From the NCBI RefSeq assembly GCF_003054055.1, contig NZ_QBKI01000003.1, positions 124,001 through 188,000 of the forward strand: a DNA stretch of 64,000 bases, in the 5' to 3' direction. How positions within the stretch are numbered: the first letter of the stretch is position 1; each line of letters begins with the position of its first letter. Positions 46,338 through 56,088 of the stretch are shown piece by piece. The notes beneath the pieces were generated by a model that had not been told where the DNA came from, made no database searches, and saw only the letters and a list, made by a program, of their open reading frames with translations. The translations under genes and the position numbers were made by a program. The stretch comes from Pontibacter mucosus (GTDB lineage Bacteria > Bacteroidota > Bacteroidia > Cytophagales > Hymenobacteraceae).

Positions 46338-49300
46338 ATGAATCTGAAACCTTTACACCTGTACTTTTTTATGGGGCAAAGTATGATGAGGCGCATGTTC
46401 CTGATCATGTCGCTCCTTTTTCTGGCGCTGTCACCCTTATTGGCGCAGACGGTAACCTCTGATAAGGATGATTATGCACCTGGCGAGGTCGCAATCATTA
46501 CCGGTTCAGGATGGATAAATGATGAATATGTAGATGTTCATTTTGAAGAAGAACCTGAATATGATCATTCCCATGAACATCATGGGACATCAGTGGATGC
46601 AGATGGGAATTGGAAAATAGAATTTGAGATATTAGAAAGACACCTAGGTGTAACTTTTAATGTAATTGCAGTCGGTCAACAGAGCGGGGCGAGGGCTGAA
46701 ACGTCCTTTACAGATGCGCAGCCTACGCAAGTTGTTTTATCTTCGAGTAATAACCCTTCTTTAGCCGGTGAGAATGTTAACATCACAGCTATTGTTAGAA
46801 GAGCTCCGGATGGTAATAACAATGTCTCCGGGCAGTTACAATTTTACTTAAACGGAATTGCACATGGAGATGCGCTAGCAATCTCGAATAACAATAATAT
46901 TAAATCTTTAACTTTTAATGCTCTATCTGCAGGTGAGCATCAGATCAGGGCAGAGTTTAAAGGTACAAATAATGACAGGCCCAATGGTTATATGAATAGT
47001 GAATCAACCATTTCCCAAACTGTCAATAAAAGATCTGCTACCATAAAACTGCAAGATTTAGAATACATTTACAACGGCCAGCCAAAAGCTGCATCCGCAA
47101 CGACAAATCCGGCGAATCTTTACGGGCTGAGTATTAGTTATAAACCTGTGGGAACTAGCTCAGACGCTTATACAGCTGCTGCTCCTGTTAACGCTGGCAG
47201 CTATGATGTGAGAGCAATCCTGGAGAATGCTAATTATGAGGCAACAGAGGTAACAGGTTTACTCGTTATAAACAAAGCGAATCAAGTTATTAGCTGGACA
47301 AACCCTCAGGGCATCGTCTATGGCACAGCCTTGTCAGCAACACAGCTTAATGCAGCCCTAACTGCCGGAGAAGGAAGTCTAACTTATAGCCCGGTTTCAG
47401 GAAGTATACTAGGGTATGGCTCCCATACTTTGACAGTAAAAGCAGCCGAAACTACAAACTACAATGCTGCCGAAGCTACTGTTATACTTCAGGTAGAAAA
47501 GGCCACGCCTACGCTCACCTTAGCTATAGGAGAACCACATACCTATGACGGAACGCCGAAACATATCGCTGGCGTAGAACTGGAGGGTGTGCTGGAAAAT
47601 GATGACTTGGGAGCTGCCACCGTTACATATAGTAAAGATGGTGCCACGGTAGCTTCTCCGGTTGATGCTGGTGCGTATATAATTACAGCTTCCTTTGCGG
47701 GGAATGATAACTACCTTCCAGGTCAGGCCACTGGCACCCTCACCATCACTCCTCGTCCTGTTACGGTGGCTGCCAATGCCCTCTCGAAAGTATATGGCGA
47801 GGCTGATCCTAACCTTACTTACACTGTTAATGTTGGCTCTGTCGTGAATGGCGACAGTTTCTCAGGAAGCCTTGAAAGGGAGCCAGGTGAAAATGTACGC
47901 GGGTATGCGATTAACAAAGGAACACTTAGCCTTGGCAACAACTATAACTTGTCATTCGAAGGTGCTCAGTTCACGATTAATCCCAAACAGGTTACAGCCC
48001 GGATCTTAGCAGAAGACAAAGTATACGACGGTTCAGAACAGGCCACTGCGAGCGGCTTCATTGCAGCAAACGAACTAGTTGGAAGCGACCAGGTGGAAGT
48101 TACGGTCCGAAACGCCGCTTTCTCCGACAAAAACGTGGGCACTGCAAAACCGGTAACGGCTGATGTTTCTATCACGCATGGCAATTATACACTCAGCAGC
48201 GCCACCGCTTCCACTACGGCCAAAATCACGTCCAAACCCATTGTGGGTACCTTTACAGCTGCTAGCAAAGTATACGACGGCACTACAGCGGCAACTGTAA
48301 CTGACCTGGCACTGGTAGGCATTATAGCAGGAGATGATATCCAACTAACCGGGGGAGAGGCGAGATTTGCGGATAAAAACGCAAACACAGGCAAGACTGT
48401 AACGCTAGTAGGTGCGGCTCTTTCTGGTAAAGATAAGGATAACTATACTTTGGCAAGTGTTGAGCAAGCCTTGGCAGATATTACGCAGCGGCCGGCTTCA
48501 GTAACACCAAAAGCCGTTACGAAAGTGTATGGTACGCCAGATCCGGATTTGACCGGTACACTGGAAGGCTTCGTTGCTGAGGATGAGATCACGGCAGATT
48601 TTCTTCGTCCATTGGGCGAGTGGGTAGGTAAGTATGACATTACATCTATTCTGCTGCCTAAAGAAGCACTGCGCAACTATGAAATTACCTATAACGAAGC
48701 AGTTCTGGAAATTACCCCAGCCGAGCTGGTTGTGACTGCCCATCACGCCAGCAGAAAGTATGGTGATGCCAATCCTGAGTTCACAGGCAGCGTGTCCGGC
48801 ATTGTGAAAAATGATGAGATTGAGATAAGCTATACTTCGAAGGCAACACCGGAAAGCGTTGTCGGTACTTATGCGATAACTCCTGAGTTGTCTGGTGATG
48901 CGCTCGCGAACTATACCATAATAGCTACTGAAGGCATTCTGACCATTGAAAAAGCTGCCTTAAGCCTACAGGTACATGACAAGACAAGAAAATATGGCGA
49001 GGCTAACCCTGCGTTTGACGGAACGCTTACCGGTCTGAAGAACAGTGATCCCATCACACCAAGCTACAGAACAGAAGCCGACGAAAGCACAAACGTAGGC
49101 GAGTATGCGATCACGGGTTCGCTTTTGGATCCTAATAAAAAGCTCGGGAACTACGAAGTAAGTATAACCGATGGTGTTTTATTCATCCAGCCCGCTTCGG
49201 CACAGATTCACCTGTCCGGCTTGTCTAAAGTATATAACGGACAAGCGCAGGGAGTAGAAGTATCCACGGTGCCGGAAGGACTGGCTGTGAACATTACTTA

Positions 49301-50933
49301 CAACTCAGCCGCCGTTGCTCCTACAAAAGCCGACTCCTATAGCGTTGTGGCAACCTTGGCCAACAGCAACTATACTGCACCGGATGCCACGGGCACGCTC
49401 GTCATCGCTCAGAAGGAGCTCACAGCTGATTTGAGCAACGCCGGCAAAGTATACGATGGCACCACAGCCGCTCCGGGCACTACGGCCACACTTACCGGTG
49501 TTGTAACTGGTGATGAAGTAACTGCCCATGTATCCGAAGCTATCTTTAGCAGTGCTAATGCGGGTGAGAGAACCGTAAGCGCTACCGTTACCCTGCAGGG
49601 TTCCGATGCAGCCAACTATGTGCTGAAACAGGTAAACGCAACCACTTCCACCATCAGCAGAGCGCCACTGAGCATCACTGCCCCAAGCATGAGCAAGTAC
49701 TGTGGCCAGGCCGATCCGCTGACAGGTTATACTTGCACGGTGACAGGCGCCGTGAATCAGGAGCAAATCCTGACAAGCTATACAATAGCGGGTACCGAGG
49801 TAATCCCTGCCTCAGCTGATGTCAAACTGGTGAACTATGACGTAACGTTTGTTAAGGGTACTTTAACCATCAACGGCCTCACGCTCGACGCCAGCGCTGC
49901 CAGCACACCACGCAGTGTGAACGAGGATGTTATCATAAACATCTCTGTAAAGGACGGCGAAACAGCAATAGATGGAGTAAATGTTGAGCTTGTTGTGGAG
50001 GCTGGCGGGGAAGTCCGTAGATTCACACAAAGCAGTGTAAACGGCATTGCGACCTTTAACCTGGGCAAACAGTTGGCTAAAGTATACTCCGTTCAGGCCG
50101 TGGCAGGCGGAAGCGCATGTGCTGCCTCTCAGGTAGTATACCTGCCCATCTACGATCCCGATGGTGGTTTTGTAACCGGCGGTGGCTGGATAAACTCTCC
50201 TAAAGACGCGCTCGCCGCTGATCTGAATGCTACTGGCAAAGCGAACTTTGGCTTTGTGGCCAAGTATAAAAAGGGCAAAAACGAAGTGGATGGCAACACC
50301 GAGTTCCAGTTCCAGAACGGCAACCTCAACTTTAAGAGTTCCTCCCATACAGCGGCCACACTCGTCATTTCCGGCGCCAAGGCCACATACAAGGGCAAAG
50401 GCTTCATCAACGGCGGCGGCATGGAGTATGACTTCATGGTGGTGGCCACGGATGGCGACATTAACGGTGGCGGAGGCTACGACAAGTTCCGCATCAAAAT
50501 CTGGAACGGAGGCGATGTGGTGTATGATAACGCCCGTGGCGCGGCAGACAACGCGGAACTGGGTGATGCGGCCAGACTCGGCGGCGGCTCCATCGTGATT
50601 CATGAGAACAAGTCGCTCAATGGAGGCTCAGGTACTAAGAAACTGGCAACCGTTGTCACACCGGAGCAGCTTTCGGCCAGCTTCCTCAACTACCCGAACC
50701 CCTACACCGACAGAACGACCATCACCTTCTCCGTGGAGAAAGACGAGCAGTTTGCCCTGGAGGTGTACGATGTAAAAGGTGCGCGGGTGCGCAAGACCGA
50801 GGAAGGCATGGCAGAGGCCGGAAAAGTATACGAGTTCGAGTTCTCTGCAAACTCACTGCCGGAAGGCGTATACTTTGCCAGGCTCACGACAGCATCAGGC
50901 GTAAAAACGATTAAAATGGTGCTGAAAAAGTAA
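46338..50933 (+). CDS. Giant MBG/YDG-repeat surface adhesin with type IX sorting domain
   Basis: 1531 residues; ATG 46383 or 46386 gives a better signal peptide (ending LSPLLAQ) than ATG 46338. Residues about 45-115 are an early beta domain rich in His and Asp, and about 125-230 an Ig-like domain. Some 12 MBG/YDG-type beta modules follow to about residue 1190 (repeated KVYDGTTAA, KVYGxADP, GTYAITP). Another Ig-like module precedes a GGGWINSP...KYKKG...GGGSIVIH domain (about 1275-1415) known from bacterial surface proteins. The last 85 residues (YPNPYTDRTTITF, LPEGVYFARL) are a type A type IX sorting domain. Probably adhesion or matrix. It ends at a terminator. Confidence 0.88.
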   Translation: MNLKPLHLYFFMGQSMMRRMFLIMSLLFLALSPLLAQTVTSDKDDYAPGEVAIITGSGWINDEYVDVHFEEEPEYDHSHEHHGTSVDADGNWKIEFEILERHLGVTFNVIAVGQQSGARAETSFTDAQPTQVVLSSSNNPSLAGENVNITAIVRRAPDGNNNVSGQLQFYLNGIAHGDALAISNNNNIKSLTFNALSAGEHQIRAEFKGTNNDRPNGYMNSESTISQTVNKRSATIKLQDLEYIYNGQPKAASATTNPANLYGLSISYKPVGTSSDAYTAAAPVNAGSYDVRAILENANYEATEVTGLLVINKANQVISWTNPQGIVYGTALSATQLNAALTAGEGSLTYSPVSGSILGYGSHTLTVKAAETTNYNAAEATVILQVEKATPTLTLAIGEPHTYDGTPKHIAGVELEGVLENDDLGAATVTYSKDGATVASPVDAGAYIITASFAGNDNYLPGQATGTLTITPRPVTVAANALSKVYGEADPNLTYTVNVGSVVNGDSFSGSLEREPGENVRGYAINKGTLSLGNNYNLSFEGAQFTINPKQVTARILAEDKVYDGSEQATASGFIAANELVGSDQVEVTVRNAAFSDKNVGTAKPVTADVSITHGNYTLSSATASTTAKITSKPIVGTFTAASKVYDGTTAATVTDLALVGIIAGDDIQLTGGEARFADKNANTGKTVTLVGAALSGKDKDNYTLASVEQALADITQRPASVTPKAVTKVYGTPDPDLTGTLEGFVAEDEITADFLRPLGEWVGKYDITSILLPKEALRNYEITYNEAVLEITPAELVVTAHHASRKYGDANPEFTGSVSGIVKNDEIEISYTSKATPESVVGTYAITPELSGDALANYTIIATEGILTIEKAALSLQVHDKTRKYGEANPAFDGTLTGLKNSDPITPSYRTEADESTNVGEYAITGSLLDPNKKLGNYEVSITDGVLFIQPASAQIHLSGLSKVYNGQAQGVEVSTVPEGLAVNITYNSAAVAPTKADSYSVVATLANSNYTAPDATGTLVIAQKELTADLSNAGKVYDGTTAAPGTTATLTGVVTGDEVTAHVSEAIFSSANAGERTVSATVTLQGSDAANYVLKQVNATTSTISRAPLSITAPSMSKYCGQADPLTGYTCTVTGAVNQEQILTSYTIAGTEVIPASADVKLVNYDVTFVKGTLTINGLTLDASAASTPRSVNEDVIINISVKDGETAIDGVNVELVVEAGGEVRRFTQSSVNGIATFNLGKQLAKVYSVQAVAGGSACAASQVVYLPIYDPDGGFVTGGGWINSPKDALAADLNATGKANFGFVAKYKKGKNEVDGNTEFQFQNGNLNFKSSSHTAATLVISGAKATYKGKGFINGGGMEYDFMVVATDGDINGGGGYDKFRIKIWNGGDVVYDNARGAADNAELGDAARLGGGSIVIHENKSLNGGSGTKKLATVVTPEQLSASFLNYPNPYTDRTTITFSVEKDEQFALEVYDVKGARVRKTEEGMAEAGKVYEFEFSANSLPEGVYFARLTTASGVKTIKMVLKK

Positions 50934-50962
50934 TACCTCTTAAGTATTATCTATTCCAAGTG

Positions 50963-51006
50963 TAGCCGGCTGCTTCTTGTAGCCGGCTATACTTTTTTAA
51001 AGTATA
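50963..51006. terminator. Terminator after the adhesin gene with an AAGTATA inverted pair
   Basis: TAGCCGGCT (50963-50971) pairs with AGCCGGCTA (50981-50989), followed by TACTTTTTT. Overlapping it is the perfect palindrome TATACTTT-TTT-AAAGTATA at 50988-51006. Confidence 0.85.
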
Positions 51007-51488
51007 GGATGGGGCTGAGTAGAACATGAGGGTGCCACTTGGTCTATACTTGGATACCTAAATCTGGGGTGGGCAGAAAAAAAATAAGCCTGATTTATAC
51101 TTCAAGCATCACTTTACCTGCTTCCTTATCTGGTTGAATGTGATACTTCTAAGTCCTGACGCTTTAAGAAGTATAAATCTATATAGAAAAGGAGTATGCT
51201 TTCCGTTCACTAAAAACCTGCAACCAATTATTTTAATGAAGGTATAGTATGCATGTCGCCATTCTGAGGGGAAGTGGCGAGGGTATTTAGCCAAAGTACT
51301 GAAGTAAAATTTACTATGATTATTTGTAGGTTTATTTTGCAAAAGCTTATCAGGTTAATTGCAGAGTAGGGGACGAAGCATTGCCTGAGAGTCTAAACAA
51401 CAGCACAACAACATTTCCGGCACGTTATAAAATTAGCCGGGACTTCTTTTTTAATTTCAGACAAAATAGCTTTACTTTGTGCTGAAAC
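51007..51488. other. Non-coding gap upstream of the his leader
   Basis: About 480 bp of AT-rich sequence with scattered TATACTT motifs and no credible gene. The his promoter must lie here, but no clear TTTG/TAnnTTTG pair was found; TTACTTTG at 51472-51479 is a weak -7 candidate. Confidence 0.5.
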
Positions 51489-51587
51489 ATGAGCATGGTA
51501 TATACATATAGCACCACTTCTACCTGGACAACGCCCGTTGCCCCGGCTGCTAATGTACATTTCCACCATTTCCATCATTCCTCGTAA
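51489..51587 (+). CDS. hisL: his operon leader peptide
   Basis: A 32-codon frame from ATG 51489 to TAA 51585-51587. Near its end it encodes NVHFHHFHHSS, so five of seven consecutive residues are His, preceded by a Thr/Pro/Ala-rich part with one Trp. It lies 107 bp before hisG and is followed by a short stem-loop, the arrangement of ribosome-stalling attenuators. The peptide itself is expected to have no function. The symbol follows enterobacterial usage. Confidence 0.85.
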   Translation: MSMVYTYSTTSTWTTPVAPAANVHFHHFHHSS

Positions 51588-51641
51588 GAGGAATCCATAC
51601 TACCATATTGCCCCCGACGGGCGTTGCCCGTATTATACTTT
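51529..51641 (+). promoter_or_regulatory. his attenuator: terminator stem and competing pairing
   Basis: The terminator is ACGGGC-GTT-GCCCGT at 51617-51631, followed by ATTATACTTT, a poor T-run. Segment CAACGCCCGTTG (51529-51540), inside the leader frame and upstream of the His codons, can pair with 51615-51626 over 12 bp with one G-U. That pairing would destroy the terminator stem. A ribosome stalled at the first His codon would just uncover this segment. A small TCCTC/GAGGA hairpin at 51579-51592 covers the stop codon. Confidence 0.65.
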
Positions 51642-51694
51642 GCCAGCAGCAGGGTATATAGCCTTTTTTTCTACCTCATACCTTTGATACCATA

Positions 51695-52546
51695 ATGCTA
51701 CGAATAGCAATCCAAAAGTCGGGCAGGCTGAGCGAGGAGTCGCTGAACCTCATCCGCGAGTGCGGTATTTCCTTTATCTACAGCTCCCTCAAACTCAAAA
51801 CAGAGTGTACCAACTTTCCATTGGAGATTCTTTTCCTCCGCGACGACGATATACCCGGCTATGTGGCCGACGGTGTAGCCGATATCGGCATTGTAGGGGA
51901 GAATGTGCTGGTAGAAGAAGGAAAAGCAGACCTGACCGTAGAGCGGCTAGGCTTTTCCAGATGCCGCCTTTCCCTGGCGGTGCCCAGGGGGTCTGATTAC
52001 GAGTCGGTGCAGGACCTGAACGGCAAAAACATCGCCACTTCTTACCCCAACCTGTTGCAGGCCTTCCTGGAGGCCCGGGGCGTGCAGGCGCATATCCATA
52101 CTATCAGCGGCTCCGTGGAAATAGCACCAAGCATAGGCTTGGCCGATGCCATTTGCGATATTGTGAGCTCGGGTAGCACCCTGATTAGCAACGGACTCAG
52201 AGAAGTGGAGCGCGTGTTTAAGTCGGAAGCTGTGCTGATTGCCAACCCGGAGCTGCCGCAGGAAAAGCAGCAGATACTCGAGAAGCTTCTGTTCCGGATT
52301 CATGCCGTGCAACGCGCCAGCCGCGCCAAGTACATCCTGCTCAACTCCCCCAACGATAAGATTGCCGAGATAAGCCGGCTGCTGCCAAGTATAAAAGCAC
52401 CTACGGTGCTGCCGTTGGCGGAAGAGGGATGGAGTTCGCTGCACTCGGTGGTGAACGAGGATGATTTCTGGGAGATTATCGAGAAGATAAAGGCTGCCGG
52501 GGCGCAGGGGATTCTGGTTGTTCCGATTGAAAAAATGATAGTATAA
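51695..52546 (+). CDS. hisG: ATP phosphoribosyltransferase (long form)
   Basis: 283 residues; first step of histidine synthesis, joining ATP and PRPP. It begins MLRIAIQKSGRLSEESLNLI, and has DIGIVGENVL, the PRPP loop region DIVSSGSTLISNGL and a C-terminal regulatory domain (about 210-283) ending GILVVPIEKM. The C-domain marks the long HisG form that binds histidine for feedback inhibition and does not need HisZ. It is the first structural gene after the attenuator; hisD follows after 4 bp. Confidence 0.96.
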   Translation: MLRIAIQKSGRLSEESLNLIRECGISFIYSSLKLKTECTNFPLEILFLRDDDIPGYVADGVADIGIVGENVLVEEGKADLTVERLGFSRCRLSLAVPRGSDYESVQDLNGKNIATSYPNLLQAFLEARGVQAHIHTISGSVEIAPSIGLADAICDIVSSGSTLISNGLREVERVFKSEAVLIANPELPQEKQQILEKLLFRIHAVQRASRAKYILLNSPNDKIAEISRLLPSIKAPTVLPLAEEGWSSLHSVVNEDDFWEIIEKIKAAGAQGILVVPIEKMIV

Positions 52547-52550
52547 AGCG

Positions 52551-53840
52551 ATGCGCAAATTCATTAACCCAAGCCCGGACGTATGGGCACAGCTGGTAAA
52601 GCGCCCGACCAAGAACCTGGAAGAACTGGAACCCGGCATCCTGCAGACGTTTCAACTGGTACAGGAGCAGGGTGACGCGGCTTTGCTACAACTGGCCCAC
52701 AAGTATGACGGGGTGCAACTGCAAAGCCTGCTGGCCACCGAGGTGGAAATCGCAGCGGCAGAAGTTAAAGTGCCACAGGAACTGAAAGAGGCTATCCTGC
52801 AGGCCTACAGCAATATTCAGCTCTTTCATACGCAGCAGGCAGAGCCCGTGCGGCAGGTAGAAACCATGAATGGCGTGAACTGCTGGCGCAAGAGCGTAGC
52901 CATCGATAAGGTTGGTTTGTACATTCCCGGAGGCACCGCACCGCTTTTTTCTACTTTGCTGATGCTGGGGGTGCCGGCCCGCATTGCCGGATGCCGGGAA
53001 ATTATACTTTGCACGCCGCCTGCCAAAGACGGCAGCATCCACCCGGCTATACTTTACACGGCCTCTTTGCTGGGCATCAGCCACATTGTAAAAGCCGGCG
53101 GGGCACAGGCCGTCGCTGCTATGGCCTTTGGCACGCAGAGTGTGCCTGCAGTGTATAAAATCTTTGGCCCAGGTAACCAGTATGTCACGGTGGCCAAGCA
53201 ATTAGTCAGCAAAACCGGGGTTGCCATTGACCTGCCAGCCGGACCTTCGGAAGTGCTGGTGATGGCCGATGAGAGCGCCAACCCGGCTTTCGTGGCTGCC
53301 GACCTGCTCTCGCAGGCCGAGCACGGGGCCGACTCGCAGGTAGTGCTGCTGACAACTTCCGAAGAGATACTGCAACAGGTGGAGCAGGAGCTGGATGCAC
53401 AGCTGAATGTGCTGCCGCGCCGGGAGTTTGCCACAAAAGCGCTAGAGAACAGCCTGGGCGTGGTGCTTGACAGCCGGCAGGAGATGCTGGACTTCTCAAA
53501 TCTTTACGCGCCGGAGCACCTTATACTTTCCGTGGCTGATTTTGAGGAGCTGATGGATGGTATTACGAATGCTGGCTCAGTGTTTTTAGGCCACTATAGC
53601 CCGGAATCTGCCGGTGACTATGCCTCCGGCACCAACCATACTTTGCCGACCAACGGCTATGCCCGCGCTTATAGCGGCGTGTCGCTCGATAGCTTCGTGA
53701 AAAAAATCACCTTCCAGTACATTACCCGCGAGGGCTTGCAAATCATCGGCAAAACCATCGAAACCATGGCCGAGGCCGAAGGGCTGGAGGCGCACAAGAA
53801 TGCCGTAAGTATCCGACTTAAAGAACTAGACCGTGTTTAA
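52551..53840 (+). CDS. hisD: Histidinol dehydrogenase
   Basis: 429 residues; oxidises histidinol to histidine with NAD and Zn2+. Motifs are YIPGGTAPLFSTLLMLGVPA, FGPGNQYVTVAKQLVS, IDLPAGPSEVLVMAD, LSQAEHGADSQVVLLT, the YAPEHL signature and the catalytic Glu/His region. Length is normal. It starts 4 bp after hisG and overlaps hisC by 8 bp. Confidence 0.97.
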   Translation: MRKFINPSPDVWAQLVKRPTKNLEELEPGILQTFQLVQEQGDAALLQLAHKYDGVQLQSLLATEVEIAAAEVKVPQELKEAILQAYSNIQLFHTQQAEPVRQVETMNGVNCWRKSVAIDKVGLYIPGGTAPLFSTLLMLGVPARIAGCREIILCTPPAKDGSIHPAILYTASLLGISHIVKAGGAQAVAAMAFGTQSVPAVYKIFGPGNQYVTVAKQLVSKTGVAIDLPAGPSEVLVMADESANPAFVAADLLSQAEHGADSQVVLLTTSEEILQQVEQELDAQLNVLPRREFATKALENSLGVVLDSRQEMLDFSNLYAPEHLILSVADFEELMDGITNAGSVFLGHYSPESAGDYASGTNHTLPTNGYARAYSGVSLDSFVKKITFQYITREGLQIIGKTIETMAEAEGLEAHKNAVSIRLKELDRV

Positions 53841-54879
53841 CCTGAACGATATCATTCGCCCGAATGTGCTGAAGATGAAAGCTTATTCTTCGGCCCGCGA
53901 CGAATTTAAAGGCAGCGCCAGCATTTTTCTGGACGCCAACGAAAATAACCTCGGCAGCCTGGCCGGCGAAAAGTATAACCGCTATCCTGACCCGCACCAA
54001 AAGAAGCTGAAGGCGCGCATTGCCGAAATAAAAGGCGTGCAGCCGGAGCAGATTTTCCTGGGCAATGGCTCTGACGAGGCCATCGACCTGCTTTTCCGGA
54101 TGGTGTGCCGCCCCGGGCAGGACAGCATGCTGCACCTGCCGCCCACCTACGGCATGTACGAAGTATCGGCTAACCTGAACGAGGTGGCTCTGCAGGCCGT
54201 GCAACTGACCGGGGAATACCAGATTCCGGTGGAGGAGGTGCTGCTAAATGTAAAGCCTACGACCAAAATCATATTCATCTGCTCGCCCAACAACCCCACC
54301 GGCAACCTGATAGAAACTGAAAGTATAGAGGACATCCTGCGCGCCTTCAACGGGTTGGTGGTAGTAGACGAAGCCTACATTGATTTTGCCGACGCCCGCA
54401 GCTGGACTTCCCGCCTGCAGGAGTTTCCGAACCTGGTGGTGCTGCAGACGTTCTCCAAAGCCTGGGGCATGGCCGGGCTACGGTTAGGCCTTGCTTTCGC
54501 CTCTAAGGATATTATCTCTGTTTTGGATAAAATCAAGCCGCCATACAACATCAATGAAGCCACGCAGGAGCTGGCACTGCAGGCGCTGGAACGCGGGGAA
54601 GCGCTGAAGGACATGATCGAAGAGATTGTGCAGGAGCGCGAGCTGCTGCTGGAAGCTTTGCCCGATCTGCCCGCAGTGGAGCATGTTTACGCCTCCGATG
54701 CTAATTTTATACTTGTTAAAGTAACAGATCCAAACGGGATGTATAACTATCTTCTGGATAAAGGTATAGTGGTACGTAACCGTTCCTCTCTGCCTGGCTG
54801 TGAAGGCTGCCTGCGCATCTCCGTCGGCACCCTGGAAGAAAACCAGCGCCTGCTGCAGGCTATTGCAGAATTCAAATAA
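53833..54879 (+). CDS. hisC: Histidinol-phosphate aminotransferase
   Basis: 348-residue PLP enzyme that transaminates imidazole acetol phosphate. It shows DANENNLGS and NRYPDP near the N-terminus, CSPNNPTGN, VVDEAYIDFA, and the Schiff-base Lys in TFSKAWGMAGLRLG. The start is GTG 53833, overlapping the hisD stop by 8 bp, so the two are translationally coupled. A 101-bp gap with a repeat separates it from hisB. Confidence 0.95.
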   Translation: MFNLNDIIRPNVLKMKAYSSARDEFKGSASIFLDANENNLGSLAGEKYNRYPDPHQKKLKARIAEIKGVQPEQIFLGNGSDEAIDLLFRMVCRPGQDSMLHLPPTYGMYEVSANLNEVALQAVQLTGEYQIPVEEVLLNVKPTTKIIFICSPNNPTGNLIETESIEDILRAFNGLVVVDEAYIDFADARSWTSRLQEFPNLVVLQTFSKAWGMAGLRLGLAFASKDIISVLDKIKPPYNINEATQELALQALERGEALKDMIEEIVQERELLLEALPDLPAVEHVYASDANFILVKVTDPNGMYNYLLDKGIVVRNRSSLPGCEGCLRISVGTLEENQRLLQAIAEFK

Positions 54880-54885
54880 AAGCGT

Positions 54886-54975
54886 TGCCCGTATCTCGTA
54901 TCACGTACTAAGACTTACACTAAGTCAATCTCCCAAAGTCGTGATACCTGATACGTGTTACTTGATACGTAATCA
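54886..54975. repeat. Palindromic repeat between hisC and hisB
   Basis: Short units of the type CGTATCACG and CGTGATAC occur in opposite orientation around GACTTA-CAC-TAAGTC, so the segment can fold into a cruciform. Related TGTTACGTG/TGATAC-like text recurs after trpG (about 60608-60640). Confidence 0.6.
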
Positions 54976-54980
54976 AAGAA

Positions 54981-56084
54981 ATGAAAAAAGCACTTTTTAT
55001 AGATCGCGACGGCACCATACTGGTTGAGCCGCCAACAGATTACCAGGTGGATTCTTTGGAGAAATTTGCCTTTATCCCGAAGTCCATCACCAACCTGGCC
55101 CGCATTTACCGGGAAATGGACTATGAGTTTGTGATGGTGACGAACCAGGATGGCCTGGGCACTGACTCTTATCCGGAGCATACGTTCTGGCCCTATCAGA
55201 ACAAGATGCTCGAAATCCTGGAGAGCGAAGGCATTACGTTTGATGAAATCCTCATTGACCGCAGCTTTGAGCACGAGGGGCTGGAGACACGCAAGCCCGG
55301 CATCGGGATGATGAAAAACTACCTGGCCGGGGAGTATGACCTGGCCAACAGCTACGTCATCGGCGACAGGCTAACGGACGTGAAGCTGGCGCAAAACCTG
55401 GGGGCGCAAGCCATCTTCATCGGGGAATCTTCAGCCGACGGAGCAGCGCTGAGCACCACCAATTGGGATGAGATTTATACTTTCCTGAAGCAGCAGCGCA
55501 CCGGCCGCACAGCCCGCGTCCGCCGCAGTACCTCCGAAACAGATATCCAAGTGGATCTGAATTTGGATGGTTCCGGCAAGTCAAGCATCCAGACAGGCAT
55601 CGGTTTCTTTGATCATATGCTGGAGCAGGTGGCCAGGCACGGCAAAGTGGATTTAAGCATACAGGTAAAAGGCGACCTGCACATCGACGAGCACCACACC
55701 ATCGAGGATACGGGGCTTGCCTTGGGCGAGGCTTTTCTGCAGGCGCTCGGCGATAAGCGGGGCATCAGCCGCTATGGTTTTTTTATACTTCCCATGGACG
55801 AGGCCCTGGCGCAGGTAGCCATCGATTTTAGTGGTCGCCCCTGGGCGGTATGGAAGGCGGACTTTAAACGCGAGAAAGTAGGGGGGATGCCCACGGAGAT
55901 GTTCTTCCACTTCTTCAAGTCCTTCTCCGATACGGCCAAGGCGAACCTGAACATCAAGGTAGAAGGAGACAACGAGCACCATAAGATAGAGGCCATCTTC
56001 AAAGGATTTGCCCGCGCCATACGCATGGCCGTGGAGCGCAACCTGCACGATACTTCTATCCCCAGCACCAAGGGTACTCTCTAA
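54981..56084 (+). CDS. hisB: Bifunctional histidinol-phosphatase / imidazoleglycerol-phosphate dehydratase
   Basis: 367 residues. The N-terminal HAD phosphatase (about 1-165) begins [13 protein letters not shown], with the two catalytic Asp residues, and includes TRKPGIGMM and [12 protein letters not shown]. The C-terminal IGPD half (about 180-367) shows [34 protein letters not shown] and [16 protein letters not shown], with the Mn-binding histidines. It performs steps 7 and 9 of the pathway. It is the last his gene here; a strong terminator follows, and hisH, hisA, hisF and hisI/E are not in the window. Confidence 0.96.
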   Translation: MKKALFIDRDGTILVEPPTDYQVDSLEKFAFIPKSITNLARIYREMDYEFVMVTNQDGLGTDSYPEHTFWPYQNKMLEILESEGITFDEILIDRSFEHEGLETRKPGIGMMKNYLAGEYDLANSYVIGDRLTDVKLAQNLGAQAIFIGESSADGAALSTTNWDEIYTFLKQQRTGRTARVRRSTSETDIQVDLNLDGSGKSSIQTGIGFFDHMLEQVARHGKVDLSIQVKGDLHIDEHHTIEDTGLALGEAFLQALGDKRGISRYGFFILPMDEALAQVAIDFSGRPWAVWKADFKREKVGGMPTEMFFHFFKSFSDTAKANLNIKVEGDNEHHKIEAIFKGFARAIRMAVERNLHDTSIPSTKGTL

Positions 56085-56088
56085 TAGG

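Noticed and set aside
49305..50603. Several 100-250-codon minus-strand frames opposite the adhesin gene
   Set aside because: They mirror the repetitive MBG modules and have no independent support.
51393..51578. 61-codon minus-strand frame opposite the his leader
   Set aside because: It is the complement of the leader peptide region, and the plus-strand frame explains the sequence better.
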